Shown: in pieces, positions 21,618 to 33,957 of the stretch
Layout: each line of letters begins with the position of its first letter
Position numbering within the stretch: the stretch's first letter is position 1
Source of the DNA: Siphonodentalium dalli
Taxonomy: Eukaryota; Mollusca; Scaphopoda; Gadilida; Siphonodentaliidae
NCBI GenBank assembly: GCA_032622095.1
Contig: CP136066.1
Location: 169,332,664-169,396,663, forward strand
Direction of reading: 5' to 3'
DNA length: 64,000 nt
Position numbers and translations under genes: made by a program
The notes under the pieces: model-generated
Database searches by the model: none
The model's input: only the letters and a program-made list of their open reading frames with translations
Told to the model about the DNA's origin: nothing

Positions 21618-21738
21618 ATTCTTCTATTTCGCTCTATTTCGCCATTTCGCTGCATTTTTTATTTGGCTATTTCGCTGTATTTTCCTATTTCGCCTTTTCG
21701 CTATATTTCATATTTCGATAATTCGCTATATTTGACAT
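21618..21738 (+). repeat. Cryptic TATTTCGCT repeat
   Basis: About eleven imperfect copies of TATTTCGCT, TATTTCGCC or TTTTCGCT in 120 bp. Confidence 0.75.
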
Positions 21739-21861
21739 AAGGGATATGGGATTATATGATGTTGTAAGATTTCTGACACATGTGCTGGTATGTGCATTCT
21801 TTGCACAGACCATACATTGATACAGAGGCGGTCTTGAGTTCAAGGCAATTCCCCAACATAC

Positions 21862-22741
21862 ACCCTAAATCTAGTTGGATGAACGTTGTATACAACTCGT
21901 TGGGTGCGAATTTGTTGTGTACTTATTATCCAACAGTTTAGTACGATGTACACAACTGATTGCATGAACTGTCTTCTGTGGTATTACTTTCATACCACAT
22001 TGGATAAAACCGCCACGTGACCGGGTCATCCAATAGCAGCGCGTTTCCGGTGCGGGCGAGCATGCGAGTTGTTGGCTCCAAATATTTCAAAACAAGATGG
22101 ACGAATGCGTGAAAAAACTCCTGAGCGACTGGAAAATGGGACAATACGTCGTGGATAGCTTTGCCGGTATAGTATACCTTTGTTATAATTATTCTTTGTA
22201 CGATACACTGATTATGTAGGCTTTATGTGTTGAGTGTATATTATTTATATTTGCCAAATTTTGAAGTTTACAAATTTACACAACGTGACTGCTGACAGCA
22301 CTAATTTGACTAAAGAAGTACACTCATACACTCAACACATAAAGCCTACATAATCAGTGTATCGTACAAAGAATAATTATAACAAAGGTATACTATACCG
22401 ACAAAGCTATCCACTACGTCTTGCCCCATTTTACTTTCCAATCAACGTTGGGTAAACTTTCCAATCAACAAATGTCATCCAACTCTACGCAACACCCAAC
22501 AGTTCAATAAACATAGATAGGTGCTGTGGGTAATTAACGTTGATTGAGTGTTGTGTGAAATTTCATCCAACACGTTGTATAATTAACATACAACCGTTGG
22601 TAGTAAATATATATGCAACGTTGTGTAAGAGTGTACCCAACAAAATTGTCATGCAACTTTTCACACAACGTAGATAGGTGCTGTTGGCATGCAACGGTTG
22701 ATTGACTGTTGGATAACTTCTTATCCAACTAGATTTAGGGT
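21862..22741. mobile_element. Inverted-repeat element of 880 bp
   Basis: Ends CCCTAAATCTAGTTGGAT at 21863-21880 and its exact complement at 22723-22740. Subterminal sequence on both sides is rich in CAACGTTG and ATCCAAC-type words. A separate hairpin (22137-22431) occupies its centre. No transposase frame. Confidence 0.85.
22137..22431. mobile_element. Hairpin nested inside the 21862-22741 element
   Basis: Arms of about 110 bp, left 22137-22245 and right 22320-22431, pair nearly perfectly: TACACTGATTATGTAGGCTT, TATGTGTTGAGTGTAT and ATAATTATTCTTTGTACGAT have exact complements on the other side. The unpaired loop is about 75 bp. It interrupts sequence of the larger element and is therefore a later insertion or an internal fold. 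Confidence 0.85.
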
Positions 22742-23289
22742 TTACATGCGACACAACAGTCATTATTTCTGCATGAGGCTGTTCCTCGTTATTGAACGTG
22801 GTCAGACCATCAAGTAAAATCTCCCGTGACTCCGTTGAGATGGGCATGATGCCATTGTAATCACCTTTAAATTGTTTAAGTGCTGCCATTTGCGACGCCA
22901 CTAGGGCTCGATAATGGAGCCTGCACATGCAACGGTTGGCAGACTGGCCACAATTTATCCCAGAAGACGAGCATTACGGCTGATCTTGCAAACTTCTAAT
23001 TTCAACAAAGACTGACATTCATTAACAACATCAAACATTTTACTTTTGGAAGCATGACCGTCATGCATAAATGCAGAAACATAAATAAGTCAGTGTCGTA
23101 GTATGTATGTGCATACAGTTGTCTCTATGTAAAATAAAGCGAAGTTTCGCCAATAATCCAATTGTATCGTGAACAGCGAGTTCACAGTAATCACTAAAAT
23201 CGGAAAAAAGTGATGTACATGTATCATCAGTATATCCACTTATTTTGTGCCCCACCCACCGGAAATGGGCCTAGGCTGGTTTATCAGTT
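22742..23289. other. Intron sequence, nothing recognised
   Basis: No repeat or exon is seen. Confidence 0.4.
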
Positions 23290-23400
23290 TTGTGAATGGC
23301 CGAGCGGTATTCGCAATGCCATTTGCTGCAGCGGCCTACTGGCCCAGGGTACCACTGAAAGGGAACCTGAGTTTCGACTGTTCCGAAGGGTGAACTTTGA
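23290..23400 (+). repeat. tRNA-like (Leu/Ser type) SINE head
   Basis: GAATGGCCGAGCGGTATTCG at about 23296 matches the A-box region of Leu/Ser tRNAs (TGGCCGAGYGGT). About 70 bp on, AGTTTCGACTGTTCC resembles the B box GGTTCGANTCC. The intervening sequence does not fold as a clean tRNA, so a tRNA-derived SINE fragment is the better reading than a functional tRNA. Confidence 0.5.
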
Positions 23401-23785
23401 ATACTAACCGTGCCGTAGGTACACGCTTCAAATATTACAATCTCTCGTCACCAGAGGCAGTTTAGAATTAATATGTCCACATTAAAATGTTTGTATATAT
23501 GTGATAACTTGATACATATTTTTGAGATTCACAATAATTCGATGTTCATCTGAATTCAGGTGAATAAAACAAGAGTGTCTGAAATGATGCAGTGTGTTGT
23601 TTATCTTAGTGTAATGACGGACCTTTCGTACTATGCTGTCTACAGACAGCAGACAGACAACATTTTCTGGTTATGTGGTCCCAAATAACATTGTTCGTTC
23701 AAATTAATTGTGTTTAAACAATTGTTATATTGAGTTATGAATAAATAATCAGTCATGGTCATAGGGCTTTCATACCACAATTGAT
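23401..23785. other. Intron sequence, nothing recognised
   Basis: No repeat or exon is seen. Confidence 0.4.
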
Positions 23786-23885
23786 AATCACCCCTGGTCA
23801 AGTGGTCCCACAGAAGTGCTATGATGCTGGTGGGTCCTGCTGTTTTGCTATATGATGCGGATAGTACAAAGCGATGCTGGTGACC
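23786..23885 (+). repeat. Family F repeat, + orientation
   Basis: CCCCTGGTCAAGTGGTCCC, then TGCTATGATGCTGGTGGGTC and CTGCTGTTTTGCTAT. The inverted partner is at 26600-26710, so 23.8-26.7 kb is flanked by opposed copies. Confidence 0.75.
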
Positions 23886-25126
23886 GCGTGATATTTCAAA
23901 ACTCATATGGAGAGTTTAGACGTAATTTGATTAATTTCAAATGGCGTGCTGTTGATTCAAGTGGTGCAGTCGTCTGCTTGAAGGCTTCTGCAATCACACT
24001 AAAGTTTTTGTTGTCTTAAATCGGATTTAGAAGACACACGCGGTCGTCTTAATAAAATTTGTTATTTCGCCATTTATAACAATCTAATAGGAATAATTTA
24101 TAAACAGGCCATGTAGAGAGGTACACACAAGTATATTGAAGACTTTAGGCAGTGACAAGCGTTTGGACGTGGCATATATTCGGCACAAGCAGGTGAAAAA
24201 TAAATTGATGGTGCACAAGCGATGTTGTTGAGGATCCGAGCTGAAGCTGTTAAATATACAAACCGATGTTGGTGGGGGTACAAAATGATGTTGTTTGTCA
24301 TAGTTTCGGTCGCGATTTAGGTTAGTTATACCCATCTCAAGGTCGTGTGGCAACTATTCAACAACGAATTAAACATCTCTACCCATCGAATGTCCTTCTT
24401 CACGTTCAAGTGTCGTGGTCCCAAAACACAGACGAATTATCGTTTTCGTACATTTTCTGGAAATGGTATCCCTAAATGTATTAAGATATATTTATGTAGG
24501 CATATTGGTGATCAATTATATAACCTGTATATAACACATACTTACAGACATGTCCTCGGGATTCGAAACATAATGGGCTAGCGCATACGTTCAACCACTG
24601 AACACTTTTCCCATGCATTGAGTATACGTATACTATACGTAACACTGTACAATTCGGGGCACGCATTATAAATGAAAATTAGCCGTAATTATTAGCCGCG
24701 CCAGCTAGCTAAACCAATAACAGAATATAATTTATGTCTTGTAACACCTATAGAAATATGACACTACCAACTAAAACTGTATCCACCATTTCTGATATCA
24801 ATGCATTGGGGTTCGAAATGTTATGTTGGTATGTGGCAAACATCTGGGTCGAATATGAGAACCACGATAGGCTATATAGGCCAAATTCGTATAACCGTAT
24901 TCGCGGCGAATATACGTCATATATGCGCCGTACTAGGGCGAAATTCTGCCATATTAAGGCGGATATACATGTACGAAGTATTATGGCGTAAGTACGGCGG
25001 ATATATGCCGTACTATTTGGTCAAATATTTGGGTTTTCAAAATACAAGGATGTTGAATTAAAATAGAATGTGAATACAGTGAATGGCAAATGAATATCAA
25101 TTAAATTCCCAAATTATACTATAAAA
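23886..25126. other. Intron sequence, mostly unrecognised
   Basis: Minor structure only: GTATACGTATAC palindrome near 24622 and a CpG-rich stretch at 24840-25020 with repeated short words GGCGAATATACG, GGCGGATATA and GCCGTAC. Confidence 0.4.
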
Positions 25127-26012
25127 CCAAAAACCGCACCCCCTCTAGCCCGTGCGGTTGCCACAGGAGGTGGCAAAAAGACACCCATTACCATTCCGAC
25201 ATTTATGGACTGATTGCGCCCAAAATAAACGGCGCGGTATGGTAGCCCACCTCAAGTTGTGTGAAAAACACCGAAAACCGCACCTTCTATAGACCGTGCG
25301 GTTGACACAAGAGGTGGCAAACAAGGATACCCATTGCCGTTTCGGTATTTATGGACCGATTTTGACAAAATAAACGGCATGGTATGGTGGCTGATCGCAA
25401 GTTATACTATAAAAACAAATACCGCACCCGTCTAGCCCGTGTGGTTGCCACACGAGGTGGCAAAAGGGACATCCATTGCCGTTTCTGTACTTAGGGCAAC
25501 AGCACGGACTAGAAGGGAGCGGTTTTCGGTTTTTCTAAAATAACTGGGGGTGGGCCACCCTATACCACACCGATTATTTGGGCTCAATCGGTCCATAAAT
25601 ACCGAAACGGCTATCAATGCCCTTTTTGTCACCTCCGGTGGTAACCACACGGGCTAGAGAGGTGCGGTTTTCATTTTTTGTAGTATAGTTTGGGTGGACC
25701 CACCCCACTGCACCGTTTATTTTGTCAAAATCGGCCAACAAATACCGAAACGACAATGGGTGCCCATTTTCCCACCTCCTGTGACAACCGATCTGTCTAG
25801 AGGGTGTGGTTTTCGGTCTTTGTAGTGTATCATGGGGTAGGCCATCTAATGCACCGTTAATTTGGTCAAAATCGGTCCATACATACCGAAACGGCAATGG
25901 GTGCCATTTTTGCCACCTCTGCAGCAACCACACGGGCTAGAAGGGTTCGGTTTTCGGTTTTTGCTAACATAACTTGGGTTGAGCCATCCTACCGCACCGT
26001 TTATTTTGTCAA
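25127..26012. repeat. 143-bp repeat array, three direct then four inverted units
   Basis: TCTAGCCCGTGCGG-type words at 25144, 25287 and 25431 define three + units (about 143 bp apart). From about 25500 the complement appears: GGCTAGAGAGGTGCGGTTTT-type words near 25519, 25651, 25795 and 25936. Each unit also has CCACCTC..GTGGCAAAA, ACCCATTGCCGTTTCGG and ATAAACGGCGCGGTATGG. The switch of orientation makes a head-to-head, palindromic array. Confidence 0.85.
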
Positions 26013-26599
26013 GTTTGCATGTTTCCGAGTAAGGAATAAGTAGCAGGGAATAAGTAGCTAATGCGACGGTATAGTCCAATTTGTGATATATGGGTCATTA
26101 TTCTCGATTCTAAAGATGTTTCTGACTTCACTGTGGACCGTATTTTCTGTCCTCGTAGTGTTTGAAATCGATGTGTTCATGATTTAAGTTCAGTAATAGG
26201 GAAGAAATATATTTCAACAACATCAGAGTGGATCCTCACCAACATCAGTGTGGATTCTCACCAGCATCATCGTGGTCCCATACCAACATCAGTGTGGACC
26301 CTAGAATACCAAATTCGGCTTGTTTCAAGCGTACGCTATATATCTATTGAATGAATGTGTGTCTTTTTTATTAAGTGCATCATTCCCTTCATCTGGGATG
26401 ATTTCAGTCATGTATCGCGACAGAACTTGGGTTTTTTTGGTGGAACAATAATACGCACCAAAGAACGTCATTCTTAAGTTGTCCGCGGAATTGCAGCTTG
26501 TATGTATATACGGGAGGTTTTAGTGCATTCGTGTGTGATCATCGGAATTACTATGTGTTGTTATTGCGTAGTTTCGATGTAAAGACGAGGCGGAACGCG
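26013..26599. other. Intron with CATCAGTGTGGA short repeats
   Basis: 26218-26312 carries four imperfect copies of ACCAACATCAGTGTGGATCC-type words, a relative of family F. Otherwise nothing is recognised. Confidence 0.5.
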
Positions 26600-26710
26600 C
26601 ACGCGGTCACCAGCATAGCTGTGCACTAACCGCATCATAGTAAAACAGCAGGACCCACCAGCATCATAGCACTTATACAGGACCACTTGACCAGGTGTGA
26701 TAATATTTAC
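26600..26710 (-). repeat. Family F repeat, - orientation
   Basis: CAGCAGGACCCACCAGCATC and CAGGACCACTTGACCAGGTG are the complement of the block at 23786-23885. Confidence 0.75.
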
Positions 26711-26859
26711 GCTCAATTTAAAATTATAGTTATTCGTTGGGCGGATGGGGTGGGGATATAAGTAATCCCTTAGCCTTATCAAATTTCGTTGTCTGTATCT
26801 GTATCTACGAACGAGAGGCCGATCACGAGTGGCAGATGTTTAAACCATAACCATAATTA

Positions 26860-27240
26860 TGTTAAAAAAAAATATAATCAAACCCAAATTATTAATTTTA
26901 TCTGTATTTTGGGCTGAGAAACTCACATTCGAAATTTGGTTTCAATCGGATAAATTTGTTTTGAGTTATTTCGACATGCGTGAATTCTAAGTGAAGAAGG
27001 GCCATAACTCCATAAAAAAAGACTCTGATCAAAACCACAACCGAACTCGAACTTGGGCTGAGAAACATATATACTAAATTTGGTTCAGATCGAATAAAAA
27101 ATGTTTGCGTTATCGCGCCATGCATAAAGTGTCTATGGACAGATGGACAGACAGACGGACGAATGACGAGTGGTCAATCCAGACGTCGAAGCTATGTGTA
27201 CCATACTATGGTATGGGTACAAATAAAAATAAAAATAAAT
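26860..27240 (+). repeat. Dispersed retroposon-like repeat with GACAGACGGACG tail
   Basis: Contains AAGAAGGGCCATAACTCC, GAACTTGGGCTGAGAAAC (two related copies, about 26915 and 27052), a GGACAGACAGACGGACG block, then GTGTACCATAC..GTATGGGTACA and AATAAAAATAAAAATAAA. The same ending is at 31865-31990. Tail structure suggests a non-autonomous retroposon; family not determined. Confidence 0.6.
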
Positions 27241-27399
27241 GAATCATTCAATAGGGGCAAAGAGTGTGTCAAAATAATCCAACATAAAATGAGATATATC
27301 AGAAAACAAGTATTTCTGTTAAAATATCAGGAATGTTGAAGGGTTAATTTTTAACAACAAAAATCCGTGCAAGTGAAGGATGAGAAACCTGGAGATATA

Positions 27400-29235
27400 A
27401 TATCTATATCTATATATGCGAATGTCTGTCTGTCTGAGTTCTATAGAAATTCACAGGGGACCACCTAGATGGCACAGAAGGGGTCTAATAGGGGTAACTT
27501 TTTACGAGAAAGATAATGGCGACGGTTAGAATTTCCTAAAGTGACGCCGTTGTTGTCGGGGGCAGAAAAGGGGGAGGGGCAGAAAAAAAGTTTGTCGCCA
27601 ATTGCCACCAAACTTATATATAATCATCCCCATAATAAATACGAGGAATCTAATGGTGTGATTTAAATATGTCAAAAGTCGCGCCGTTCGCGTCAGGGAT
27701 GCCCGGAAGGGGAGAGGGGCACCAAAATTGATCAAAATAATTTTAGCGCCGAATTCCATCAAATTGATGCACATTCTTCTGATATCTTCTCCATGATACA
27801 CGGAATCTTATTGTGTGATTTAAAGACGCCAAATTGGTTTCGTTGGGATGAGTTTTTGGGGGGGCGGGTGGTGGGTACAAAATCTGATAAGAATTGGTTT
27901 AGTCGCCGATTGCCACCAAACTTATACAAATTTATCCCCATGGTATGAGGTGTCTAATGGCGTGGCTTAAAGCTGTCAAAAGTGGCGTTATTCGAGTCAG
28001 GGGTGCACTGAAAGGGAGAGGGGCACCAAAATTGATACACAATATGTTTAGCGCCAATTTCCACCAAATTGATACACATTCTTATCCATGATATGAGGAA
28101 TCTAATCGTGTGATTTTAAAGACGTCATATTGGTGCTGCTTTGGTGAGAGATGGGGGTGGTGTGGGTGGGTACTACATTTGATAACAATTTGTTTAGTCG
28201 CGGATTAGCACCAAACTTACAAATAATAATCTCCATGATATCAGGAGTCTAATTGTGTGGTTTAAATATGTCAAAAGTGGGACCATTCGAGTCAGGGGTG
28301 CCTAGAGGGTGAGATGGACACACACATATTCTTCTCCATGATACGAATAATCTAATCGTGTGGTTAATTTATGCCTTTTGGGTGAGAGATATGGAATGGT
28401 GGCCCTAAATTTGATACGAATTTGTATACTCGCCAATTTTCATAAATTGTATATAAATTCATCTCTATAATGAGTCTAAGTGTGTGGTTTAATGATGTCA
28501 AAAGTGGCGCCGCTTGAGTCGGAAATAGGGACGGGAGGGTCACCAAAAAACTTATAAAAATATGTTTAGTGCCAATTACCATCAAACTCATACACGATCT
28601 TCTCAAATGATACAATGAATCAAATATTTGCGAATATCTGTCTGTGTTCTATATATACCTTTAAGGGTACAATCGAGATGGTACCAAGGCGGTCTAACAG
28701 GGCTAACTTTTTACGAGTAAGATAATGGTGCGGGTTAATATTTTCTAAAGTGACGTTGTTGATGTCAGGGGAGGGGCTATTTTTAGCGCAGATTTCGACC
28801 AAATTGATATATTAATCTTCTCCGTGATACGAGGAATATAATCGTGTGATTTAAAGACGCGAAATTGGTGCCGTGTGGGTGAGAGATTGGGGGGGGGGGG
28901 GGGTAATAACTATGATAAGAATTTGTTAAGTTGCCGATTACCACCAAACTTATATATAATCATCTCCAATATATAATGCATGCATGAGTCTAATAGATGT
29001 GGTTTAAATATGACAAAAGTGGCGCGGTTCAAGTCATGCATGGGGAGTTGCACCAAAGTTGATACAAATATATTTAGCAATAAGTTCACCAAATGCATGC
29101 ACGTTCTTATCTAATGATATGATGAATTAAATCACATTCGGGGTCGTTTGGGTCATGGATGAGGAGAGAAAATTCACTAAGATTGTTCAATTCGCCGATA
29201 TCCAACAAAGTGATATATAGTCATCTGCCAGGCCA
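27400..29235 (-). repeat. Long degenerate tandem array, two alternating unit types
   Basis: Units of roughly 150 bp alternate. Type A carries GTCAAAAGTGGCGCCGTTCG, GAGTCAGGGGTGC and GGGGCACCAAAATTGAT; type B carries GTGTGATTTAAAGACG, GGTGAGAGATGGGGG and GATAAGAATTTGTTTAGTCG. Both share CACCAAACTTATA and CTCCATGATATGAGGAATCT joints. At least ten unit copies are readable. G15 is at 28889-28903. The open frames on the - strand are read-through of the units. Confidence 0.75.
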
Positions 29236-31590
29236 TACATCTCCATGTCGTTCTAAGGAGTTTTTGGCATGGTGACCGAATTAAGTCACTTGAACAATTA
29301 TATCTTCTCAACTGTCATATTTATATGGGGATGGAGATCATGGCATTCCTGATCTAATGATCTAGCAACACAGATGCATAGAAGAAAGCATTAAAAGTAT
29401 ATTTATACCAATCTATTTAAGAGATACATATATTCATTCAAACTGAAGGACCTTGAATCGTCAGAGGATTGCATATTATAATTGCTCATGTATATATTAT
29501 TCAATATAGTTTCCACAACAAAAGTTAAAATTGCCAAGAAATATGGAAATGTAGAGCAGGCATGTTCCAAAATAGTGGTCACAGTGTGCAGTCAAATATG
29601 GTTACTTCTGAGATAAAGGAAAACGCAGTCCGTAGCACATGACTGTTCGGGATCCTCCATTAATGACATATGACAAGGGTATAACTGCTCGATACAGAGG
29701 ATTTCTTTCATTTTTTTAGAACAGACTCATCGCCTAACATAAACAACTCAAAATATCACTGTGTCGGGCACATGTAGCTGCTATACATCGAACCAGGCAA
29801 TATTCACATTATTTACAATACGGTCTCAATATGGTTAAATTTACTAATTAAACTGTTTATGTTAAATTCAGAACTTAAATCAATTAAAGCTGCACATAGT
29901 GTTGGAACATTGAATTTGCAAACCTTAAATATTGCAAACCATCGACCACTTTAGCCGGTTAATAAGGGAAATTTAAAGTTATTCTGAAGACAAACAAATA
30001 ATCTATTGTTTTTTATTATCATTGTTGTTGCTAAAGAAAGTCCTTTTCAGGCAAAAAATATATCAAGGTAGTACCTAGTATCGATTATTTGTCTTGCTTT
30101 TAAGTTGAACGATGACTGTTAAAATTGTCCTAACACATAATGTGGCTTTAAATATTTTCTAATTGCATGTCACAGGTAAGAAAGTAGGCCAGGGCATGGA
30201 AGAGTGAAACTCTTCCATGTTTTGGACAGAGAGCATGAATGAGTGAATGTATTTTGTCTCTTTCTTTTGTTATTATTCTTCTTTATCAATAAAAAAATTA
30301 TAAAAAAAAAAACAAACAAAAAAAACATAAACAACTCAAAATATCGCTGTGTCGGGCACATGTAGCTGCTATACATGCATAACATAATTTCTTTTAAACT
30401 GAAAATGATTAGCCAATATATAGAACCAGAACAGAGGAGCACCTGGACATATCTTTAAAACATCTGTATCTTCATGGAGATATGATAAACTAGATTGATT
30501 GATATATCTCTATGTAAAACACAATTGTCGTCTTTTATTTTTTCGAACGAATGTGTTTATGATGTTCATGTTTCATGCTATATCGTCTGAAGTATACGCA
30601 GTTGTAAATAAATAAATACTTCTTTATTGGTGGGACGGATTAAACGCGATAAACAAAATGATAATCGCTCAGACCTGACAAGGCGATCCACTACTTATAT
30701 TCCATGTGTAAGAATCATGTTTTGTGATGCCATTTGGATATACAATTTATGAGAATACGTGTAACACTTTGAGCGCAAGAGTATTCTCTATTCCCACCAA
30801 ATATCCACAGAGGGTTTCACATCACTTTAACCTGGGCAACGCCGGGTAACCCTGCTAGTAATGAATAAATGAACAATATAATATAGCCAGTACAATTGAT
30901 GACCAGGGCTAATAATTTTAACTCTATAAAATTAGGGGACTGTACCAGCTATGTCACTTGAATTTTGCTTTGATAGGTTATCAGTGGAGAGATACAAGTC
31001 TATAGACAGCAGACACCAGATACCTCTGTGCATTAATGAGGTGTGAGATCAGATTATAGGAATGTGAGACTTTATAAAAATAAACAAACACTGCACACAA
31101 CCCAGATGCCGACACCGAGGTTAGCTTCTCGGAGTACAGCTCCAATATTGGCTTGTTGATAAAACAATTTTCCCCAGTGTTATTTGTCTGTCTCCAACTA
31201 GCACTGGCCAAGAGGGAACTATATCATATTTCTAATAGAGTTGTCCACCACATGGCTTATAAAATAGCTTTGGGCTTAGAGGTATATGTAAAACAAATGT
31301 AGTCTCAACTTTGCATATTGGATATTCACATGATAATTTATTGATAACATTATATTAAATGCAACTATTACAATAACATCTTCATACAGGACATCACACC
31401 TAATTAAAGTATAAAACTATCAAATAGTGTTCATTAATAACCCTGGTTCAAGAGTATAAGGGTTAATTAATTAAAACCAAAATCCAGATCAAGAGAATGT
31501 TAATGAAAACATAGGTACCGTAAGAAATATGAGGTAAATCAGAAGAAACATATTTTACTTAGAGCTTTGGGTGGCAGTCCGTGAAAGGGT
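29236..31590. other. Intron, with a 52-bp direct repeat and an element tail
   Basis: CATAAACAACTCAAAATATC and CTGTGTCGGGCACATGTAGC occur at about 29740 and 30327 in a direct repeat. A 10-bp-arm hairpin CATGGAAGAG/CTCTTCCATG is at 30196-30220. At 30828-30858, AACCTGGGCAACGCCGGGTA and ACCCTGCTAGT resembles the end at 51474-51506. Otherwise nothing is recognised. Confidence 0.5.
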
Positions 31591-31990
31591 TAATTATTTC
31601 TAAACCAATAAACCAATCGATACCAAAAAGTATACAGGTGAGGCATATGCCATCCTAAACCTGCATATAAAATATGAACACAATCGGACAAAAAATACTT
31701 AAGTTATGGCATCAGACAGAACATGACCATGTATGGATGGAAAGTGTTAATAATTTCTTTACCAATAAACCGATCGATACCAAAAAATATACAGGTGAGG
31801 AGTGTGTCATCTTAAACATGCACATCATATTTGAACACGATCGATAAAAATACTCGAGTAATCGAATCGGATAACAAGTGTCTACGGACAGACGATTAGA
31901 CAGGTAGACGGACGGACGAACGACGAATGGTTGATCCGGACGTCGGCATTAAGTGTACCATACATGGTATGGGTACACATAAAAAGTATC
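31591..31990 (+). repeat. Two tandem units plus GACGGACGGACG tail
   Basis: CCAATAAACC.ATCGATACCA, AATATACAGGTGAGG and CATCCTAAACCTGCA occur at about 31607 and 31760, then a GACAGGTAGACGGACGGACG block and GTACCATACATGGTATGGGT. The tail is the same as at 27130-27240. Confidence 0.7.
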
Positions 31991-32254
31991 AGGTAACAAT
32001 ATTATTCGTTCAAGTATCTATAACAGTAACCAGTTAATATTTTTAACATTCTCTAGCTGGGACTGTTTTCGAACTGTATTTCAGTGAAATGTACATGAAA
32101 ATTATCACAATATTAAGAAAGATGTTGCATTTTGAATTGAAATGAGAGTCAAAAATACAGAAATGAACAAATATAAATAGGTTAATTTAACACGACATTA
32201 AATATAATTAACTCAAATTCAATAGAAGAACAAATCCTAGTTGTTTTCGATGTA

Positions 32255-32375
32255 TAAACAGGTCTGGGTAAATCCACCGATCGACCTTTATTAGACCGAT
32301 CGGTCTAAAAATGGACCAATTAGACCGTTCGGTCTAAAGTAGACCAATTTAGAGTTAGACCGATAAGGCTTTCAC
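32255..32375. repeat. Cluster of TTAGACCGATCGGTCTAA palindromes
   Basis: A perfect 18-bp palindrome TTAGACCGATCGGTCTAA at about 32290-32307, a one-mismatch copy TTAGACCGTTCGGTCTAA at about 32324-32341, and half-copies GACCGATC and TTAGACCGAT at the flanks. Confidence 0.85.
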
Positions 32376-32459
32376 CGCCTGGATGCATCTGAAATAAGGG
32401 GAGTCACTCTAAGCTGTTCTTTTATTATATTTCAACCAATATTTAAATGGGATGTCACA

Positions 32460-32562
32460 TATATTCCTTATTTGCGCTTAAGCGTAAATAATTTGCGATT
32501 TAGTGTAAACAAATTTGCGCTTAAGCATAAGTAATTTACGATTAAGTGCAAATAAGGAATAA
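32460..32562. mobile_element. Imperfect 100-bp foldback
   Basis: ATTCCTTATTTGCGCTTAAG at the left pairs with CTTAATCG..GCAAATAAGGAAT at the right. Internally, TTTGCGCTTAAGC recurs, so it also reads as two tandem units. Confidence 0.75.
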
Positions 32563-33957
32563 ATGTGAAAATGCATGGCCTCCCATACACATAGACCTGC
32601 TAAATTGCCATGAATAATTTGCATACGGCATGACAACCTTTTATCAAATAAATGCATTTTTTTAAAGATTTCAAGTCCTATCCATTGATGACCAAGGCTG
32701 CAGGGATACTCTTAGTTTGTTGAGTTTGAAATGGTCTGTCACCTCTCTACCATGATGGCACCCACGTGCAGGTACCTGACATGCAATGAGAGGCAAAGAA
32801 CGTGTGTTGAACTGAACTTCTGAATACAGATTGAAAATGTGTTTGAAGATTTCGTGCAAAGTTGATAGCCTTCTATAATTAGTTTATAGATAAATATCTG
32901 TGAAAATCGCAACCAGATTCACAAGGTCCACATTGTCCAGCCACCGGGAAAGATATCGTCGCCTCTGTGATAAAATGTTCTACATCCAATTTGGCGGGAA
33001 AATGAGATAACGGTATCGTTCGATTCGGCGCGGTATTTGTTATCCGAAAAAACACAAGATATTTAGTATAGCATATGTGGTATACATGTACCAGATACGA
33101 ATGAGAGGCTATGGAAATATATTCCATCTCCCGAATCAGTTTTTATGTCGGTGCTCTATTGTTCTATCTCTACTGCGGACCAATGAATTTCTTTATTTGT
33201 TACCACGTGATCGCATAAATTTCAGGGTTATAATGTTCCATCTCGAACCGATAATGGCCAGCAATGGAAACTAATACCGTCACCTTGTATGGCTGGAAAG
33301 AATGTTTTCTTACTCTTATAAATGAAAATCTTAATTCTGGCGGAATTTGTTGGTTACAATAGCACATAAAATGACATGATGTGCGAGTTTTGTACTTTTT
33401 AATGTTTTAAAAACCCAAAAACTACTTTAGCACTCACGAACAAGTTAAATCGTTCAGCACAGTGTTATATCTGCAAACAGAAGTCAACGAATTACAAGAA
33501 TAGCATCTAAGGCAAAACAATTTAAACTCATTAGACTTTCGTTTTCTCTGATAAATGAAAACCACATAAGGTGAAAATAAAGAAGACGTGCGAAAGGTGG
33601 TCAAATTTTCATATCGAGCTACCCACACAAAAAAAACATATGGATATATAGGACATTATAGTACCGATGCGATGACATCTGTGATAATCCATTGGACCGA
33701 GTCGAAGTAGTTTGCCATGAATTGTGGACTAGATTGTTGTAGCTTTAGAAGCTTCGAACATGGCGACCGACATCCGAAAAGAACCATCACACCACGAGGA
33801 ACAGCAACAATGCATACTTCGTGGAATCCAATATTGGTTTTGAAACACTTGGCACCAAGGCGTTCACACCCCAGGTTTCAGATTTGGATTTGATCAAAAC
33901 AATAAAAACCGAATAAATTGTGTGTACATGCTCAATGTCAAATCAACATCATGGTTG
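32563..33957. other. Intron sequence, nothing recognised
   Basis: No exon, array or strong hairpin is seen. Confidence 0.4.

Noticed and set aside
23290-23400. Functional tRNA-Leu or tRNA-Ser gene
   Set aside because: The A box is good but the B box is degenerate and acceptor and anticodon stems do not pair; a SINE remnant fits better.
24255-24305. Additional calmodulin last exon (TACAAAATGATGTTGTTTGT-like)
   Set aside because: Superficially similar to TACAAATGATGACAACG, but the frame is shifted, no acceptor is in phase and the flanks are part of a GATGTTGKTG-rich stretch.
30196-30220. Stem-loop terminator
   Set aside because: A 10-bp hairpin near a T-rich run looks like a bacterial terminator, but the window is eukaryotic and no gene ends there.
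29737-30377. Pair of long terminal repeats about 590 bp apart
   Set aside because: The direct repeat is only about 52 bp, lacks TG...CA ends and a primer-binding site, and no gag or pol sequence lies between.
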